DNA of 16,436 bases from Phycisphaerales bacterium UBA4658 (GTDB taxonomy: Bacteria > Planctomycetota > Phycisphaerae > Phycisphaerales > UBA1924), in NCBI GenBank assembly GCA_002405485.1, contig DHLW01000070.1, positions 35,000-51,435 on the forward strand, read 5' to 3'. Numbering within the stretch: the first letter of the stretch is position 1; every line of letters starts with the position of its first letter. Of this stretch, positions 7,948 through 15,736 are shown one piece after another. The notes beneath the pieces were generated by a model. That model had not been told where the DNA came from. It saw only the letters and a program-made list of their open reading frames with translations, and did no database searches. Both the position numbers and the translations under genes were made by a program.

Positions 7948-7992
7948 ATGGGATGTCAAGCGTCCGCAGGCCTCTCGGACTGCGAACGGGAG

Positions 7993-8021
7993 AGCATAGC
8001 CCGGTGGCGCTCCGCAGTCAC
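7993..8021 (-). promoter_or_regulatory. Candidate sigma-70-type promoter for tRNA-Val
   Basis: On the - strand GTGACT (8016-8021, four matches to TTGACA) and TATGCT (7993-7998) are separated by exactly 17 nt. The -10 lies 45 nt before the mature 5' end of the tRNA, which would give a short 5' leader for RNase P. The promoter sits just after the stop of the upstream DUF4340 gene (8035-8037). Confidence 0.5.
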
Positions 8022-8034
8022 GCTCGGACGCAGA

Positions 8035-9606
8035 TCATGGGGCGGCGGATGCTGGCGCCGGCAGCCGGGAGGAGGCCACAAAGTCGCGGAGCAGGGTCGG
8101 AACCAGCGAGAGCGCATACGTCCGAAACACCGGCCCGGATCGCAGTGCGACGGCGTCGTCCCGCAACGCCAGCACGTCGATCGACTCGAGCGCGTCGCCC
8201 CCCAGCGAACGGATCGTGATCGTGCCGATCTTGCGAGAATCCGGCGGTGGCTCGAATGAGACTCTCGGCGACGAGGCGTCGGACGATGGCGCGCCCGGCG
8301 TCTGGGGCCCGGGGGCGAACGCGCTCCGCTCACCACCGGTCAGGAACGTGACGAGCGCGTCGGCATCGCTGAGGTCCTTGTCCACCAGCGCGGCTTCGGT
8401 GGCGTCTGGCATGATCCGCATCCACCGGTTCGGCGCACGTCGAATCGACCGATCGCTCGGCCCGGGCGGCTGCGGGGGGGAGTCGATCGAAGCGAGATCG
8501 ACCTGCCCGACGTCGCCCGAGGCGACTCGGATCGGGTGCGGCCAGATGTACTGGGTGGCGTCGGCGCTCAGGGGCTGGAGGGTTCGAGCGTCCAGCAGAA
8601 CCGTGCGCTGGTCGTTGACCGAGGCGTGCAATCGCGCGTTGGAGGCGTCGGCCGGGCCACCGATGGTCATGCTGAAGGTCTCGGTGGTGATCACCGGGTC
8701 CGTCGCGCCCGGCGGAAGCGAGCGACGGTCGACCTCGATGACCATGGTGGCGATCGGGCGTTCCAGCCCCGTCGATCCCGTGCCAGGACCGTCGTCCAGG
8801 AAGTCCTCGACCGTGACGCGTGCGAGTTGAGCGATCAGCCGTTGCACGGCTCCCGGGTCGGCCGGGGCGCTGACCGGGGCTCGCATCGTCCAGCGCCCGT
8901 CCACGCGGGCGAGCGCCAGCCGCTGCTTGCTGTTGTCCAGCGTGATGCGCGACGCCTCCTGGGCGATGCCGGACAGCGGGGTGCGCACACGCCAGGCCCG
9001 GGGGCCCGGGTTTGTGAACACCAGGTGCAACTTGTCATCCACGATGGCTCTGCGTCGGGACGGGCCGGCTGCGGCGGGAGATGTTCCGGCTTGAACCGAC
9101 TCGATCTCGATCAAGCCGCTGCCAGCGATGGTGCGTTCGGCAAGAAGCAGCGTGATCGTCGACTCGCGCATGGACATGTGAATGACGATGGGTCGCTGGC
9201 CAAGAGCCGCATCGGGAGCGGGCGCGGCGATCGCTCGCGTTTCGCTCAGCACCCGGAGCAGGGGCTGCATCTGGGCAGATTCCAGTGGCCAGGGAGGCGG
9301 GCGGACCGCTCCCGGGAGGGACGGCTCGATGGCGAGCAGCCACTCGGCCTCGCCGCCAGGGGAGGGCGCCGCGTTGCCGCCAGTCGCACGTTCGAGCACT
9401 TGCCTTGGCGCGTCGGGTGAACTGGGCTCGATGATCAAGCGCAAGACATCGCCGGGGGTGAACGACAAAATGCGTTCACCGATGGCGACGGTCGAGAGCG
9501 TCTCAGGGGGTGGTGCAGCAGTGGGGGGCGACCGCAGAAGCAGGAGCGCGGCGACGCCCATGATGACGGCAACCACGAGCCAGACGACGACGGACCGTGA
9601 CGACAT
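8035..9606 (-). CDS. DUF4340-type membrane-anchored protein
   Basis: A 523-residue protein. Residues 6-25 (VVVWLVVAVIMGVAALLLL) form an N-terminal transmembrane helix, after which a large soluble part should lie outside the cytoplasm. A proline-rich linker (SPPTAAPPPE) follows the helix. The middle (~200-290: RVRTPLSG, then ITLDNSKQRLALARVDGRWTMRAPVSAPAD and VQRLIAQLARVTVEDF) has the pattern of DUF4340. These proteins are often encoded after gliding/ABC-type GldG-like genes, but no such partner is visible here, since the upstream gene is divergent. Another Pro/Ser-rich stretch occurs at ~430-460. The start at 9606 places the helix at the N-terminus and has TAACAT 5 nt upstream instead of an SD. 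The DUF assignment is by pattern only and the function is unknown. Confidence 0.65.
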   Translation of the reverse strand: MSSRSVVVWLVVAVIMGVAALLLLRSPPTAAPPPETLSTVAIGERILSFTPGDVLRLIIEPSSPDAPRQVLERATGGNAAPSPGGEAEWLLAIEPSLPGAVRPPPWPLESAQMQPLLRVLSETRAIAAPAPDAALGQRPIVIHMSMRESTITLLLAERTIAGSGLIEIESVQAGTSPAAAGPSRRRAIVDDKLHLVFTNPGPRAWRVRTPLSGIAQEASRITLDNSKQRLALARVDGRWTMRAPVSAPADPGAVQRLIAQLARVTVEDFLDDGPGTGSTGLERPIATMVIEVDRRSLPPGATDPVITTETFSMTIGGPADASNARLHASVNDQRTVLLDARTLQPLSADATQYIWPHPIRVASGDVGQVDLASIDSPPQPPGPSDRSIRRAPNRWMRIMPDATEAALVDKDLSDADALVTFLTGGERSAFAPGPQTPGAPSSDASSPRVSFEPPPDSRKIGTITIRSLGGDALESIDVLALRDDAVALRSGPVFRTYALSLVPTLLRDFVASSRLPAPASAAP

Positions 9607-9611
9607 GCGCG

Positions 9612-9617
9612 ATGTTA
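9612..9617 (-). promoter_or_regulatory. Candidate -10 (TAACAT) directly before the DUF4340 gene
   Basis: TAACAT on the - strand lies 5 nt before the ATG at 9606, with no SD between, which suggests a leaderless transcript. No -35 match is seen 16-18 nt upstream. The 89-bp divergent region 9607-9695 also contains the candidate -10 for the gene at 9696. Confidence 0.35.
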
Positions 9618-9680
9618 GCCGATCGCGAGGTGGACGCGCGACGGTCCTGCCCATGACTGTGCGTCGAGCGGAGGGCGCAG

Positions 9681-9686
9681 TACGAT
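9681..9686 (+). promoter_or_regulatory. Candidate -10 (TACGAT) before the C26 hydrolase gene
   Basis: TACGAT lies 9 nt before the ATG at 9696 and no SD is visible, so the transcript would have a leader of only a few bases. No good -35 is seen at the expected distance. Confidence 0.3.
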
Positions 9687-9695
9687 GTTGCCACG

Positions 9696-10484
9696 ATGGC
9701 GACTCCGTCCAGGCAGGATCGACGAGACGACCTTGGCACACGCTGGCGTTCTGCCGAGACGGTCCGTCGACCGCTCATCGGCATCGCGCCCGACGTCGTG
9801 GAGCCCCGTCCAGGGAGCGTTCGGGCGCAGTGCGCGGTCGCGTACTCCCAAAGCGTCCTGGCGGCCGGTGGGATTCCGTTCATTCTGCCCCCCATGGTCG
9901 AGGCGATCCCGATGCTGGTTGCCCGATGTGACGGCGTTGTCCTGACCGGAGGCGACGACCCGCGCACGGAGCCGTTCGGCGTGCCCACGCACCCCAAAGC
10001 GACGCCCGTGCACGAGGCGAGGCAGGCGTTCGACACCGCCCTCATTCATGCGCTGCTTCGCCATCCGGAGGTTCCGACGCTTGGCGTCTGTCTCGGGATG
10101 CAGATGATGGCCCTGGTGAGCGGTGGAGAACTCGATCAGCACATGCCGGAGACGACGCCCTCGGCGGATCGGCATGCCGGCAACGCCCTGCACGCCGTGC
10201 GCGGCGTGGATGATGCACCGGTGCCGATCGCGGTGCGCGGCGAGGTGGTCAGCCACCATCGCCAGGCCGTGCGTCGTGCCGGTTCGATGCGGGTGATCGG
10301 GGTCGCGGAGGACGGGGTGGTGGAGGCGATCTGCCGTCCGGACGCGGTGTTTTTCGTCGGGGTGCAGTGGCATCCGGAACGCACGTCCGATCCGGCGGTC
10401 GGTCGGGGCGTGTTCGAGCGGCTGGTGGAGCATGCTCGGCAGCGGATGGACGGGGATCGATCGCGCGGCGTCAGGGCGAGCTGA
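9696..10484 (+). CDS. Gamma-glutamyl-gamma-aminobutyrate hydrolase family protein (PuuD-like, peptidase C26)
   Basis: A 262-residue class I glutamine-amidotransferase-like hydrolase of the PuuD group, whose known members release GABA from gamma-glutamyl-GABA in polyamine (putrescine) breakdown. The family signature is complete: RPLIGIAPDV near the start, CDGVVLTGGDDP at 78-89, the nucleophile Cys132 in LGVCLGMQ, and the His226/Glu228 pair in VQWHPERT. Length fits the family (about 250). A ~24-residue Arg-rich N-terminal extension precedes the core, so a later start is possible, but the ATG at 9696 has a promoter-like hexamer before it. No other polyamine genes are nearby, so the substrate is uncertain. 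The 3' end overlaps the convergent MgtC/DUF4010 gene by 14 bp. Confidence 0.88.
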   Translation: MATPSRQDRRDDLGTRWRSAETVRRPLIGIAPDVVEPRPGSVRAQCAVAYSQSVLAAGGIPFILPPMVEAIPMLVARCDGVVLTGGDDPRTEPFGVPTHPKATPVHEARQAFDTALIHALLRHPEVPTLGVCLGMQMMALVSGGELDQHMPETTPSADRHAGNALHAVRGVDDAPVPIAVRGEVVSHHRQAVRRAGSMRVIGVAEDGVVEAICRPDAVFFVGVQWHPERTSDPAVGRGVFERLVEHARQRMDGDRSRGVRAS

Positions 10485-11760
10485 GGCCGCTCCCGAAGCT
10501 GGGAGTCGGGAGCGTCAGACCTACTGGCCAGAAGATGAGGATGGCGCCCGCGGCAACGATCGACGCGCCAAGCGTGGCCGCGACAGTCAGGAACAGACGA
10601 CGCCCGCCGAGCACCCCGGCAAGCACAGTCTTGAAGGCGAGGTTGGAGATGACGGCGACGATGATCGTCCGCCAGGCGGTCTCGGTGGAGAGTTCGCCGC
10701 TGTCTGCCAGACGCGCGCTGGAGAGGGTGATGGCGTCCATGTCCGTCAGTCCGGAGAGCGCGGCGACGGCGAACGCGCCGCGATCGCCCAGACCTCTCTG
10801 CGCAAGCGCGACGCCAAAGAGGACGGCGGCGTAGAGCGCGCCGAAGTAGATCGCGGACCTGAGCTCGCTGGGGTTGGTCGGTTCGGGGAGCGAGACGCTC
10901 GAGCGACGCACCATCAACCAGATCGCCACGCTCGAGCACACGCCGACACCGAGCATCGCAAGGATCGGCGGTGCGATCGCTCCGAAGCTGGGCCAGGCCA
11001 CGACGCCCACCTCGACCAGGAGTCGGACGTAGACCACGCACGAACTGAGAGTGATCGCCAGGAGCGCACCGGGGATGAACGCGGGATTCTCGCCGGCTCG
11101 ACGCGCGGCGCTGGCGGTGGTCGCGGTGCTGGACACCAGCCCGCCGATGAGCCCGCAGAGCACGGCGCCGAGGTGACCGCGGAAGAGCTTGAACGCGATG
11201 TACCCGAGCAGCGAGAGCCCGACGACGAGAACGACCATCCACCAGATGTTCCTGGGGTTCAGCACGTTCAGCGGCCCGAACCCGCGGTCTGGCAGCATGG
11301 GAAGGACGATGAATGTGATGGCGCAGAACTGCAGGATCGCGGCGAGGTCCTTCTCTTCGAGCCTGCCGGCAAGGTCGTGCATCCGCTGCTTGAGCTGCAG
11401 GAGCACGGCGGTCGTGACGCCCACGGCGGCGGCGACGCGCCAGTCACCCAGCCAGGTGAGCGCGCCGACGGCGAACATGACGAGTGCGGCGATCTCGGTG
11501 GTGATGCCCGGGCTCTGGTCGGTGCGATCCCGGAAGAAGTTTCCGACCCCGGTCGCCGCGGCGACCGCGAGCAGCCCGAGCCCGACGATCCAGCCGCCGG
11601 TCGAGTCGGCGATCATCGCGCTCAGCGTCCCGAGCATGGCGATGAGCGGAAAGGTGCGGATGCCGGCGAGGGCGGAGGCGGCCCGCTCGCGTTGCAGGCC
11701 GACGAGCAGGCCCAGCCCAAGCGCGATGCCCAGACTGGTCAGGGCACGGGCGATGTCCAT
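10471..11760 (-). CDS. MgtC/SapB family membrane protein with DUF4010 domain
   Basis: A 429-residue polytopic inner-membrane protein. The N-terminal ~140 residues match the MgtC/SapB pattern (LGIALGLGLLVGLQRER, then GIRTFPLIAMLGTL). A loop with a charged helix (LKQRMHDLAGRLEEKDL) separates it from the C-terminal ~240 residues, which look like DUF4010 (LCGLIGGLVSSTATTASAAR, then AVAALSGLTDMDAITLSSARL). MgtC proteins are tied to magnesium limitation and intracellular survival in other bacteria; the DUF4010 fusions are common environmental proteins of unproven transport or regulatory role. The ATG at 11760 lacks an SD but has TATGCT 5 nt upstream. It overlaps the 3' end of the convergent hydrolase gene by 14 bp. 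Some Ser/Thr residues in the DUF4010 half fall inside predicted helices, which could line a path, but this is speculative. Confidence 0.88.
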   Translation of the reverse strand: MDIARALTSLGIALGLGLLVGLQRERAASALAGIRTFPLIAMLGTLSAMIADSTGGWIVGLGLLAVAAATGVGNFFRDRTDQSPGITTEIAALVMFAVGALTWLGDWRVAAAVGVTTAVLLQLKQRMHDLAGRLEEKDLAAILQFCAITFIVLPMLPDRGFGPLNVLNPRNIWWMVVLVVGLSLLGYIAFKLFRGHLGAVLCGLIGGLVSSTATTASAARRAGENPAFIPGALLAITLSSCVVYVRLLVEVGVVAWPSFGAIAPPILAMLGVGVCSSVAIWLMVRRSSVSLPEPTNPSELRSAIYFGALYAAVLFGVALAQRGLGDRGAFAVAALSGLTDMDAITLSSARLADSGELSTETAWRTIIVAVISNLAFKTVLAGVLGGRRLFLTVAATLGASIVAAGAILIFWPVGLTLPTPSFGSGLSSP

Positions 11761-11765
11761 GTTGC

Positions 11766-11771
11766 AGCATA
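11766..11771 (-). promoter_or_regulatory. Candidate extended -10 (TGaTATGCT) before the MgtC/DUF4010 gene
   Basis: On the - strand TATGCT lies 5 nt before the ATG at 11760 and is preceded by TGA, forming a TGn extended -10. No SD is present, so the message would be leaderless. The lack of a -35 match is compatible with an extended -10 promoter. Confidence 0.4.
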
Positions 11772-11910
11772 TCAGGTTCGGCTCAGAGGCCGCCGATCAC
11801 CGCCAACTACCAGTGAGCGCACCGGTTTGGCGGGGCGATCGGTGAGTGGGCTCCGGCCGGCGCATAGCATCCCGTTGGCGGGGCGATGGACGGTGCATGC
11901 GCAGGGCCCC

Positions 11911-13080
11911 ATGACCACGACCCTTTCCACCGCGACGACCGAGTTTGAGAAGAAGGACCGCTGCGGCGATCTGGACCATCGCCCGCGCGTGCTGCTGGGG
12001 AAGATGGGGCTCGACGGGCACGACCGCGGGGTCAAGGTCATCGCGCGAGCCCTCCGCGACTCTGGTGTGCACGTCATCTATTCCGGGTTGTGGCAGACCC
12101 CGAGATCGCTGGCGATCTCGGCACGAGACGAGGACTGCGACGTCATCGCCGCGAGCATGATGAGCAACTCCCATCTGGTGCTCGGTCCGCGACTGATCGG
12201 TGCGCTCAAGGATCTGGGGCGTGCCGATCTGCCGGTGTACATGGGCGGTATCCTGCCGCAGGAGGACATTCAGACGCTCCTGACCGGCGGAGTTGCGAAG
12301 TGCTTCACGACGGGGACGGGGCTTCTGGACATCGTCGAGGCCGTCCGCGGCGCGGTATTGCCGAGAAGGCCCACGCTCGAGGGGGTGCCCGGGGTGACCC
12401 CGGAAGCGCAGCTCGCCCGTGACATCTCGCTGATCCACGCCGGTCGAACGATGCGGCCCGCCGCCGGCAAGCGCCGCCCGCCCCGCGTCATCGGCATCAC
12501 CGGCTCGCCCGGCGCCGGCAAGAGCACGCTGGTGGCGCAGCTCGTGGGCGAGTACACGCGGCGAGCCAAGGACCGGCCGGACCTTGGGCGGTGCGCGGTG
12601 ATCGCGATCGCTCCGCTGAGCCCGATCACGGGCGGCGCGCTCTTGGGCGACCGACTCCGCGTCGACTTCAACGCGCTCGATCAGGCCGTCTTCTATCGAT
12701 CGCTCGCGATCAGCGGCGAGGATTACCACGCGCTTCCGGAGATCGTGGAGCTCATCGGCGGGTGCTCCGGACCTGGCGTCGTGCCGTTCACGACGGTCTT
12801 CATCGAGACGGTGGGCGCGGGCCAGAACGAGACGCGGATCCGATCGTTCGTGGATCGAACCGCGGTCGTGCTCACGCCCGGCATGGGCGACGCCGTGCAG
12901 ATGGACAAGGCCGGCATCCTCGAGATCGCCGATGTGTTCGTCTGCAACAAGGCCGACCACCCTGGCGAGCATGAACTGGTGCGCGACCTGCGCGACATCG
13001 CCGGGCGTCGCCCGATCGTCGAGACGGTCGCCACGCGCGGTCAGGGCGTTCCAGAACTGCTCGACGCCCTGCTTGCCTGA
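11911..13080 (+). CDS. Cobalamin-binding domain fused to MeaB/IcmF-type GTPase (mutase chaperone)
   Basis: A 389-residue two-domain protein. Residues ~25-150 are a B12-binding fold of acyl-CoA mutases, with DxHxxG present as Asp35-Gly-His37-Asp-Arg-Gly40 (His37 would ligate cobalt), MSNSHL at 84-89, and MGGILPQED at 111-119. Residues ~190-389 are a MeaB-type G-protein: P-loop GSPGAGKS (198-205), TGGALLGDRLR (240-250), FIETVGAGQNE (297-307) and NKAD (346-349). MeaB proteins load and protect B12-dependent mutases. Domain order and the GGALLGDR motif match the N-terminal half of IcmF, but the catalytic TIM barrel is missing, so a separate mutase subunit is expected elsewhere. The usual Asp-Pro after the second beta strand is replaced by IAPLSP (232-237). 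The ATG at 11911 is the likely start; an in-frame GTG at 11893 is an alternative. It is probably transcribed alone. Confidence 0.88.
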   Translation: MTTTLSTATTEFEKKDRCGDLDHRPRVLLGKMGLDGHDRGVKVIARALRDSGVHVIYSGLWQTPRSLAISARDEDCDVIAASMMSNSHLVLGPRLIGALKDLGRADLPVYMGGILPQEDIQTLLTGGVAKCFTTGTGLLDIVEAVRGAVLPRRPTLEGVPGVTPEAQLARDISLIHAGRTMRPAAGKRRPPRVIGITGSPGAGKSTLVAQLVGEYTRRAKDRPDLGRCAVIAIAPLSPITGGALLGDRLRVDFNALDQAVFYRSLAISGEDYHALPEIVELIGGCSGPGVVPFTTVFIETVGAGQNETRIRSFVDRTAVVLTPGMGDAVQMDKAGILEIADVFVCNKADHPGEHELVRDLRDIAGRRPIVETVATRGQGVPELLDALLA

Positions 13081-13126
13081 GCGGCGTCCGAGAATGTCCG
13101 CCCCGCGGATCGCCCGGCAAAGATCG

Positions 13127-13140
13127 GCACATCGGACGTG
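13127..13140 (+). repeat. Copy 1 of a 14-bp motif GCACATCGGACGTG
   Basis: It lies downstream of the cobalamin/GTPase gene and matches the second copy at 13280 at 13 of 14 bases. This copy is an imperfect dyad. The intergenic region 13081-13317 (237 bp) holds no gene or terminator that I can support. Confidence 0.4.
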
Positions 13141-13279
13141 AAGCTGCGCGGCCGGCGGATTGCCGCGGTGGCGCCATCGGCGCGTCGGCGCGTCATTGCT
13201 CCTGCGTCCCTCGCACTGTGGCCATCGACATCGCACACTTGGAGTCCTCCTGCCGGGTCTGTTTCGGCGAGAGCGAGCC

Positions 13280-13294
13280 GCACGTCGGACGTGC
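13280..13294. promoter_or_regulatory. Copy 2: perfect palindrome GCACGTCGGACGTGC, candidate operator
   Basis: Arms GCACGTC and GACGTGC flank a single G. It sits 24 bp before the ATG of the PEP-CTERM-like mini-gene (13318), inside its likely promoter or leader, with a sister motif 153 bp upstream. Paired sites upstream of a gene suggest regulator binding; the regulator is unknown. Confidence 0.4.
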
Positions 13295-13317
13295 ATAGAC
13301 GCAAAGGATGCAAAGAC

Positions 13318-13515
13318 ATGAAGAAGACCGGACCAGCCGTTCTTGCCGCGTTTGTCGCGTTCCTGTGCGTCGCCTCGGCGTATGCCGTGCCGTCGAGCAT
13401 CATCGCGTCAACGTCCCTGGCGACCATTCCGCTCCCCGGCCCGGGTCCGATCCTGCTCACGGCTCTTGGAGCGATCATCCTGCTGCGACACAAGACTCGC
13501 ACCGGGCATCGCTGA
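13318..13515 (+). CDS. Small secreted protein with PEP-CTERM-like sorting tail
   Basis: A 65-residue protein. Residues 1-23 are a signal peptide (MKKTGPAVLAAFVAFLCVASAYA, cleaved after AYA). After only ~15 residues of Ser/Ala/Ile-rich sequence comes PLPGPGP, a hydrophobic helix (ILLTALGAIILL) and a basic end (RHKTRTGHR). This tail has the Pro-rich, membrane-helix, Arg-rich layout of PEP-CTERM signals handled by exosortases, with PLPGP in place of the usual PEP. The start has AAGGA (13303-13307) 10 nt upstream. It is 42 bp before the PP2C phosphatase gene on the same strand, so the two may be co-transcribed. With almost no mature domain it may be a minimal membrane peptide rather than an enzyme. 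A chance ORF is possible, but signal peptide, tail and RBS together argue for a real gene. Confidence 0.6.
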   Translation: MKKTGPAVLAAFVAFLCVASAYAVPSSIIASTSLATIPLPGPGPILLTALGAIILLRHKTRTGHR

Positions 13516-13557
13516 ACCGGCAATCCGCGCCGAGAGCTGGACCGTACGCTCAGTACG

Positions 13558-14574
13558 ATGCCCGACGTTCCGGTTGACAGCACGCACACCATGGCCTGCA
13601 TGGAAGTCTGGGGCGGCAACCGCGCGGTGGAGACCGACGTGGTCATGCCCGGCCTCGACGCTCGGCTGTACAGCCGTCCGTATCAGCGCGCCGGTCCCAC
13701 CGATGCCGGCGGAGACATCCACTTCATCACCAGCTGCGCGTCGGGCCGGATCGCCCGCATGATCATCGCGGATGTGAGCGGCCACGGCGCTCCGGTCTCC
13801 CGGGCGGCTGACGCGCTGCGCCGGCTCATGCGGCGACACTCCAATCACATCGACCAGACTCGCTTGCTTGAGGCCCTCAACCGGGAGTTCGAGCAGATCC
13901 ACGATTCGTCGGACGAGCAGGATCGCGGCGGCTCGCTGCTGTTCGCGACCGCCGTCGTCGCCACATACTTCGCGCCGACCGATGAGCTCAGTATCGCCTG
14001 TGCCGGTCACCCGCGTCCGATCCATGTCCGTCGAACCGGCGGGGTGGTTCGTGGCGAGCTGATCGAGCCGGTGAGCCGCTCAATCGATGGGGGGCCAAGC
14101 GATCTGCCGCTGGGCGTGGTCGAGGGCACGCGATTCAACATCGCGTCGGTCACGCTGGAACCGGATGACGCCGTGGTCTTCTACACCGACTCGCTCATCG
14201 AGGTTCAGGACGCACAAGGGCGTCAACTCGGCCAGCGCGGCCTTGCCGAGATGCTCGCCGGCATATCTGCCGGCTCTTTGGCGGACTTCACGCAGCGTCT
14301 GATCGCGGAGATCAACGCATGGGCTGGGCCGGGTCCTGGTGATTCCACGCTCTTTGACGACGACGTCACCATCCTCGTGGTGCGTCGAAACGCGCGCAAG
14401 CCGGCGCCGTCGCTCCGTCTCGGGGCGCTTTCTTCCTGGCGCATCGTTCGTGATGCGGTGCGTGCGCTCCGTCCGGGGGGATTGCCGGCGACGTTTCCGG
14501 ACTGGTCGTTGCGCTCGCTGGGTGGCGCGATGTTCGGGTCGCTCAACTCCGCCCGTCCGCGCGAGAAGCGATGA
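13558..14574 (+). CDS. PP2C-type (SpoIIE-like) serine/threonine phosphatase
   Basis: A 338-residue protein with one PP2C/SpoIIE catalytic domain at ~35-277. Metal-binding and core motifs are present: Asp53 in AGGDIHF, ADVSGHGAPVSRAAD at 71-85, CAGHPRPI at 148-155, LPLGV at 183-187, Asp211 in FYTDSLIEV, and DDDVTILVV at 267-275. Such phosphatases usually dephosphorylate anti-anti-sigma (STAS) proteins in partner-switching pathways, but no STAS or HATPase kinase gene is in the window. There is no N-terminal sensor domain, only ~34 residues before the core. An extra ~60-residue Arg/Leu-rich C-terminal tail (about 278-338) is not part of the usual fold. The ATG at 13558 has no strong SD. The gene ends 43 bp before the convergent ABC ATPase stop. 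Confidence 0.9.
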   Translation: MPDVPVDSTHTMACMEVWGGNRAVETDVVMPGLDARLYSRPYQRAGPTDAGGDIHFITSCASGRIARMIIADVSGHGAPVSRAADALRRLMRRHSNHIDQTRLLEALNREFEQIHDSSDEQDRGGSLLFATAVVATYFAPTDELSIACAGHPRPIHVRRTGGVVRGELIEPVSRSIDGGPSDLPLGVVEGTRFNIASVTLEPDDAVVFYTDSLIEVQDAQGRQLGQRGLAEMLAGISAGSLADFTQRLIAEINAWAGPGPGDSTLFDDDVTILVVRRNARKPAPSLRLGALSSWRIVRDAVRALRPGGLPATFPDWSLRSLGGAMFGSLNSARPREKR

Positions 14575-14617
14575 GCCCTTGCGCGGGGCGCGAAGCCCGT
14601 CCGGGTCTGGGGCCCGT

Positions 14618-15730
14618 TCAGACCGTCAGGTTCTTTCCGTACTCGCCGGGCTCGAAGACATGGGCCTTGGCCATGTCCACGGCAAGCTCCACCGAATCAC
14701 CGACCCGTGCCGACGCAGCGGAGACACGGGCGACGACCCGCCGTCCGCTGGCCGTGCCGATCGTCAGATCCATCTGGTCCCCCAGCGGCTCGACGAGCGT
14801 GATGGTGCCGCGCAGGCGAGGTCGATCCGTCAGTGGCCCGCCCGGAAGTTCGAGGCCCTGCGGCCGAATGCCAAGCACGACGTCCTTCCCGGCGTGGGAA
14901 GCCAGACGCGATGTCCAGTGGGGTGGGAGTTCCAGTCGCTGCGGGCCGGCGCCGGTCTCGACGAACACCGGCAATGAACCAGCGTTCTCGATCTTCCCTT
15001 CGAGGAAGTTCATCGGCGGCGTGCCCAGAAAGCCCGCGACGAATCGATTGACCGGCGAGCGATAGAGCTCCATCGGCGGGCCGTGCTGCTGGAGCAGGCC
15101 GGAAGCCATGATCGCCACGCGGTCGGCGAGCGTCATCGCTTCTTCCTGATCGTGGGTCACGTACACCGTGGTGGTCTTCAGCCGCTGATGCAAGGCCTTG
15201 ATCTCGGCTCGTGTAGTCGTGCGGAGCTTGGCGTCGAGGTTGCTGAGGGGTTCGTCGAAGAGAAAGGCCTTGGGCTCGCGGACGATCGCCCGCCCGACCG
15301 CGACGCGCTGTCTCTGGCCGCCGGAGAGTGCGGCGGGCTTGCGCTCGAGCAACTCGCGCAGCCCCAGCATGTCCGCAGCGGCGTTCACGCGGCGCTCGAT
15401 CTCTGGCTTCGGCGTCTTGCGGAGCTTGAGTGCGAAGGCCATGTTCTCGCGGACGCTCATGTGCGGGTACAGGGCATAGTTCTGAAAGACCATGGCGATG
15501 TCACGGTCCTTGGGGTGGACGTCATTGACGACGCGCCCGCCGATGGAGATCGTTCCGCCGGTGGCCTCCTCCAGACCCGCGATCATGCGCAGGGTGGTCG
15601 ACTTCCCACAGCCCGATGGTCCAAGCAGGACCAGGAACTCGCCGTTGCCTGCTGACAGCGAGAGTTTCTTGACGGCGTGGAACCCGGACGGATAGACCTT
15701 CTCCACCTGTTCGAGGGCGATCTCTGCCAT
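14618..15730 (-). CDS. ugpC: Sugar ABC transporter ATP-binding protein (MalK/UgpC type)
   Basis: A 370-residue ATPase of the carbohydrate uptake-1 family, which powers binding-protein-dependent uptake of sugars or glycerol-3-phosphate at the inner membrane. Motifs are in order: Walker [10 protein letters not shown] (37-45), Q-loop [13 protein letters not shown] (Q83), signature LSGGQRQR (135-142), Walker [15 protein letters not shown] (155-168) and switch His193 in YVTHDQEEA. The C-terminal ~130 residues form the TOBE/MalK regulatory region ([10 protein letters not shown]). The length is typical. No permease or binding-protein gene is adjacent, so it may be a shared ATPase serving several transporters, as reported for MsmK-type proteins. 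The ATG at 15730 has no SD and TACCCT lies 6 nt upstream. The symbol reflects the subfamily; the substrate is not determined. Confidence 0.88.
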   Translation of the reverse strand: MAEIALEQVEKVYPSGFHAVKKLSLSAGNGEFLVLLGPSGCGKSTTLRMIAGLEEATGGTISIGGRVVNDVHPKDRDIAMVFQNYALYPHMSVRENMAFALKLRKTPKPEIERRVNAAADMLGLRELLERKPAALSGGQRQRVAVGRAIVREPKAFLFDEPLSNLDAKLRTTTRAEIKALHQRLKTTTVYVTHDQEEAMTLADRVAIMASGLLQQHGPPMELYRSPVNRFVAGFLGTPPMNFLEGKIENAGSLPVFVETGAGPQRLELPPHWTSRLASHAGKDVVLGIRPQGLELPGGPLTDRPRLRGTITLVEPLGDQMDLTIGTASGRRVVARVSAASARVGDSVELAVDMAKAHVFEPGEYGKNLTV

Positions 15731-15736
15731 GACGTC

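Noticed and set aside
7954..7959. TTGACA on the - strand just before the tRNA
   Set aside because: A -35 here would place the -10 inside the mature tRNA. The GTGACT/TATGCT pair further upstream fits better.
10432..11910. Long open frame upstream of the cobalamin/GTPase gene on the + strand
   Set aside because: It is the antisense shadow of the MgtC/DUF4010 gene, with low-complexity charged composition typical of reverse-frame reading in GC-rich DNA. The true start is at 11911.
12100..12121. Perfect 10-bp inverted repeat (CCGAGATCGC-TG-GCGATCTCGG)
   Set aside because: It lies inside the cobalamin/GTPase coding region in a stretch encoding normal domain sequence. GATC-rich dyads arise often in this GC-rich coding DNA.
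14575..14617. Possible bidirectional terminator between the PP2C and ABC ATPase genes
   Set aside because: Only a weak GGGC/GCCC hairpin is seen, without T-runs on either side.
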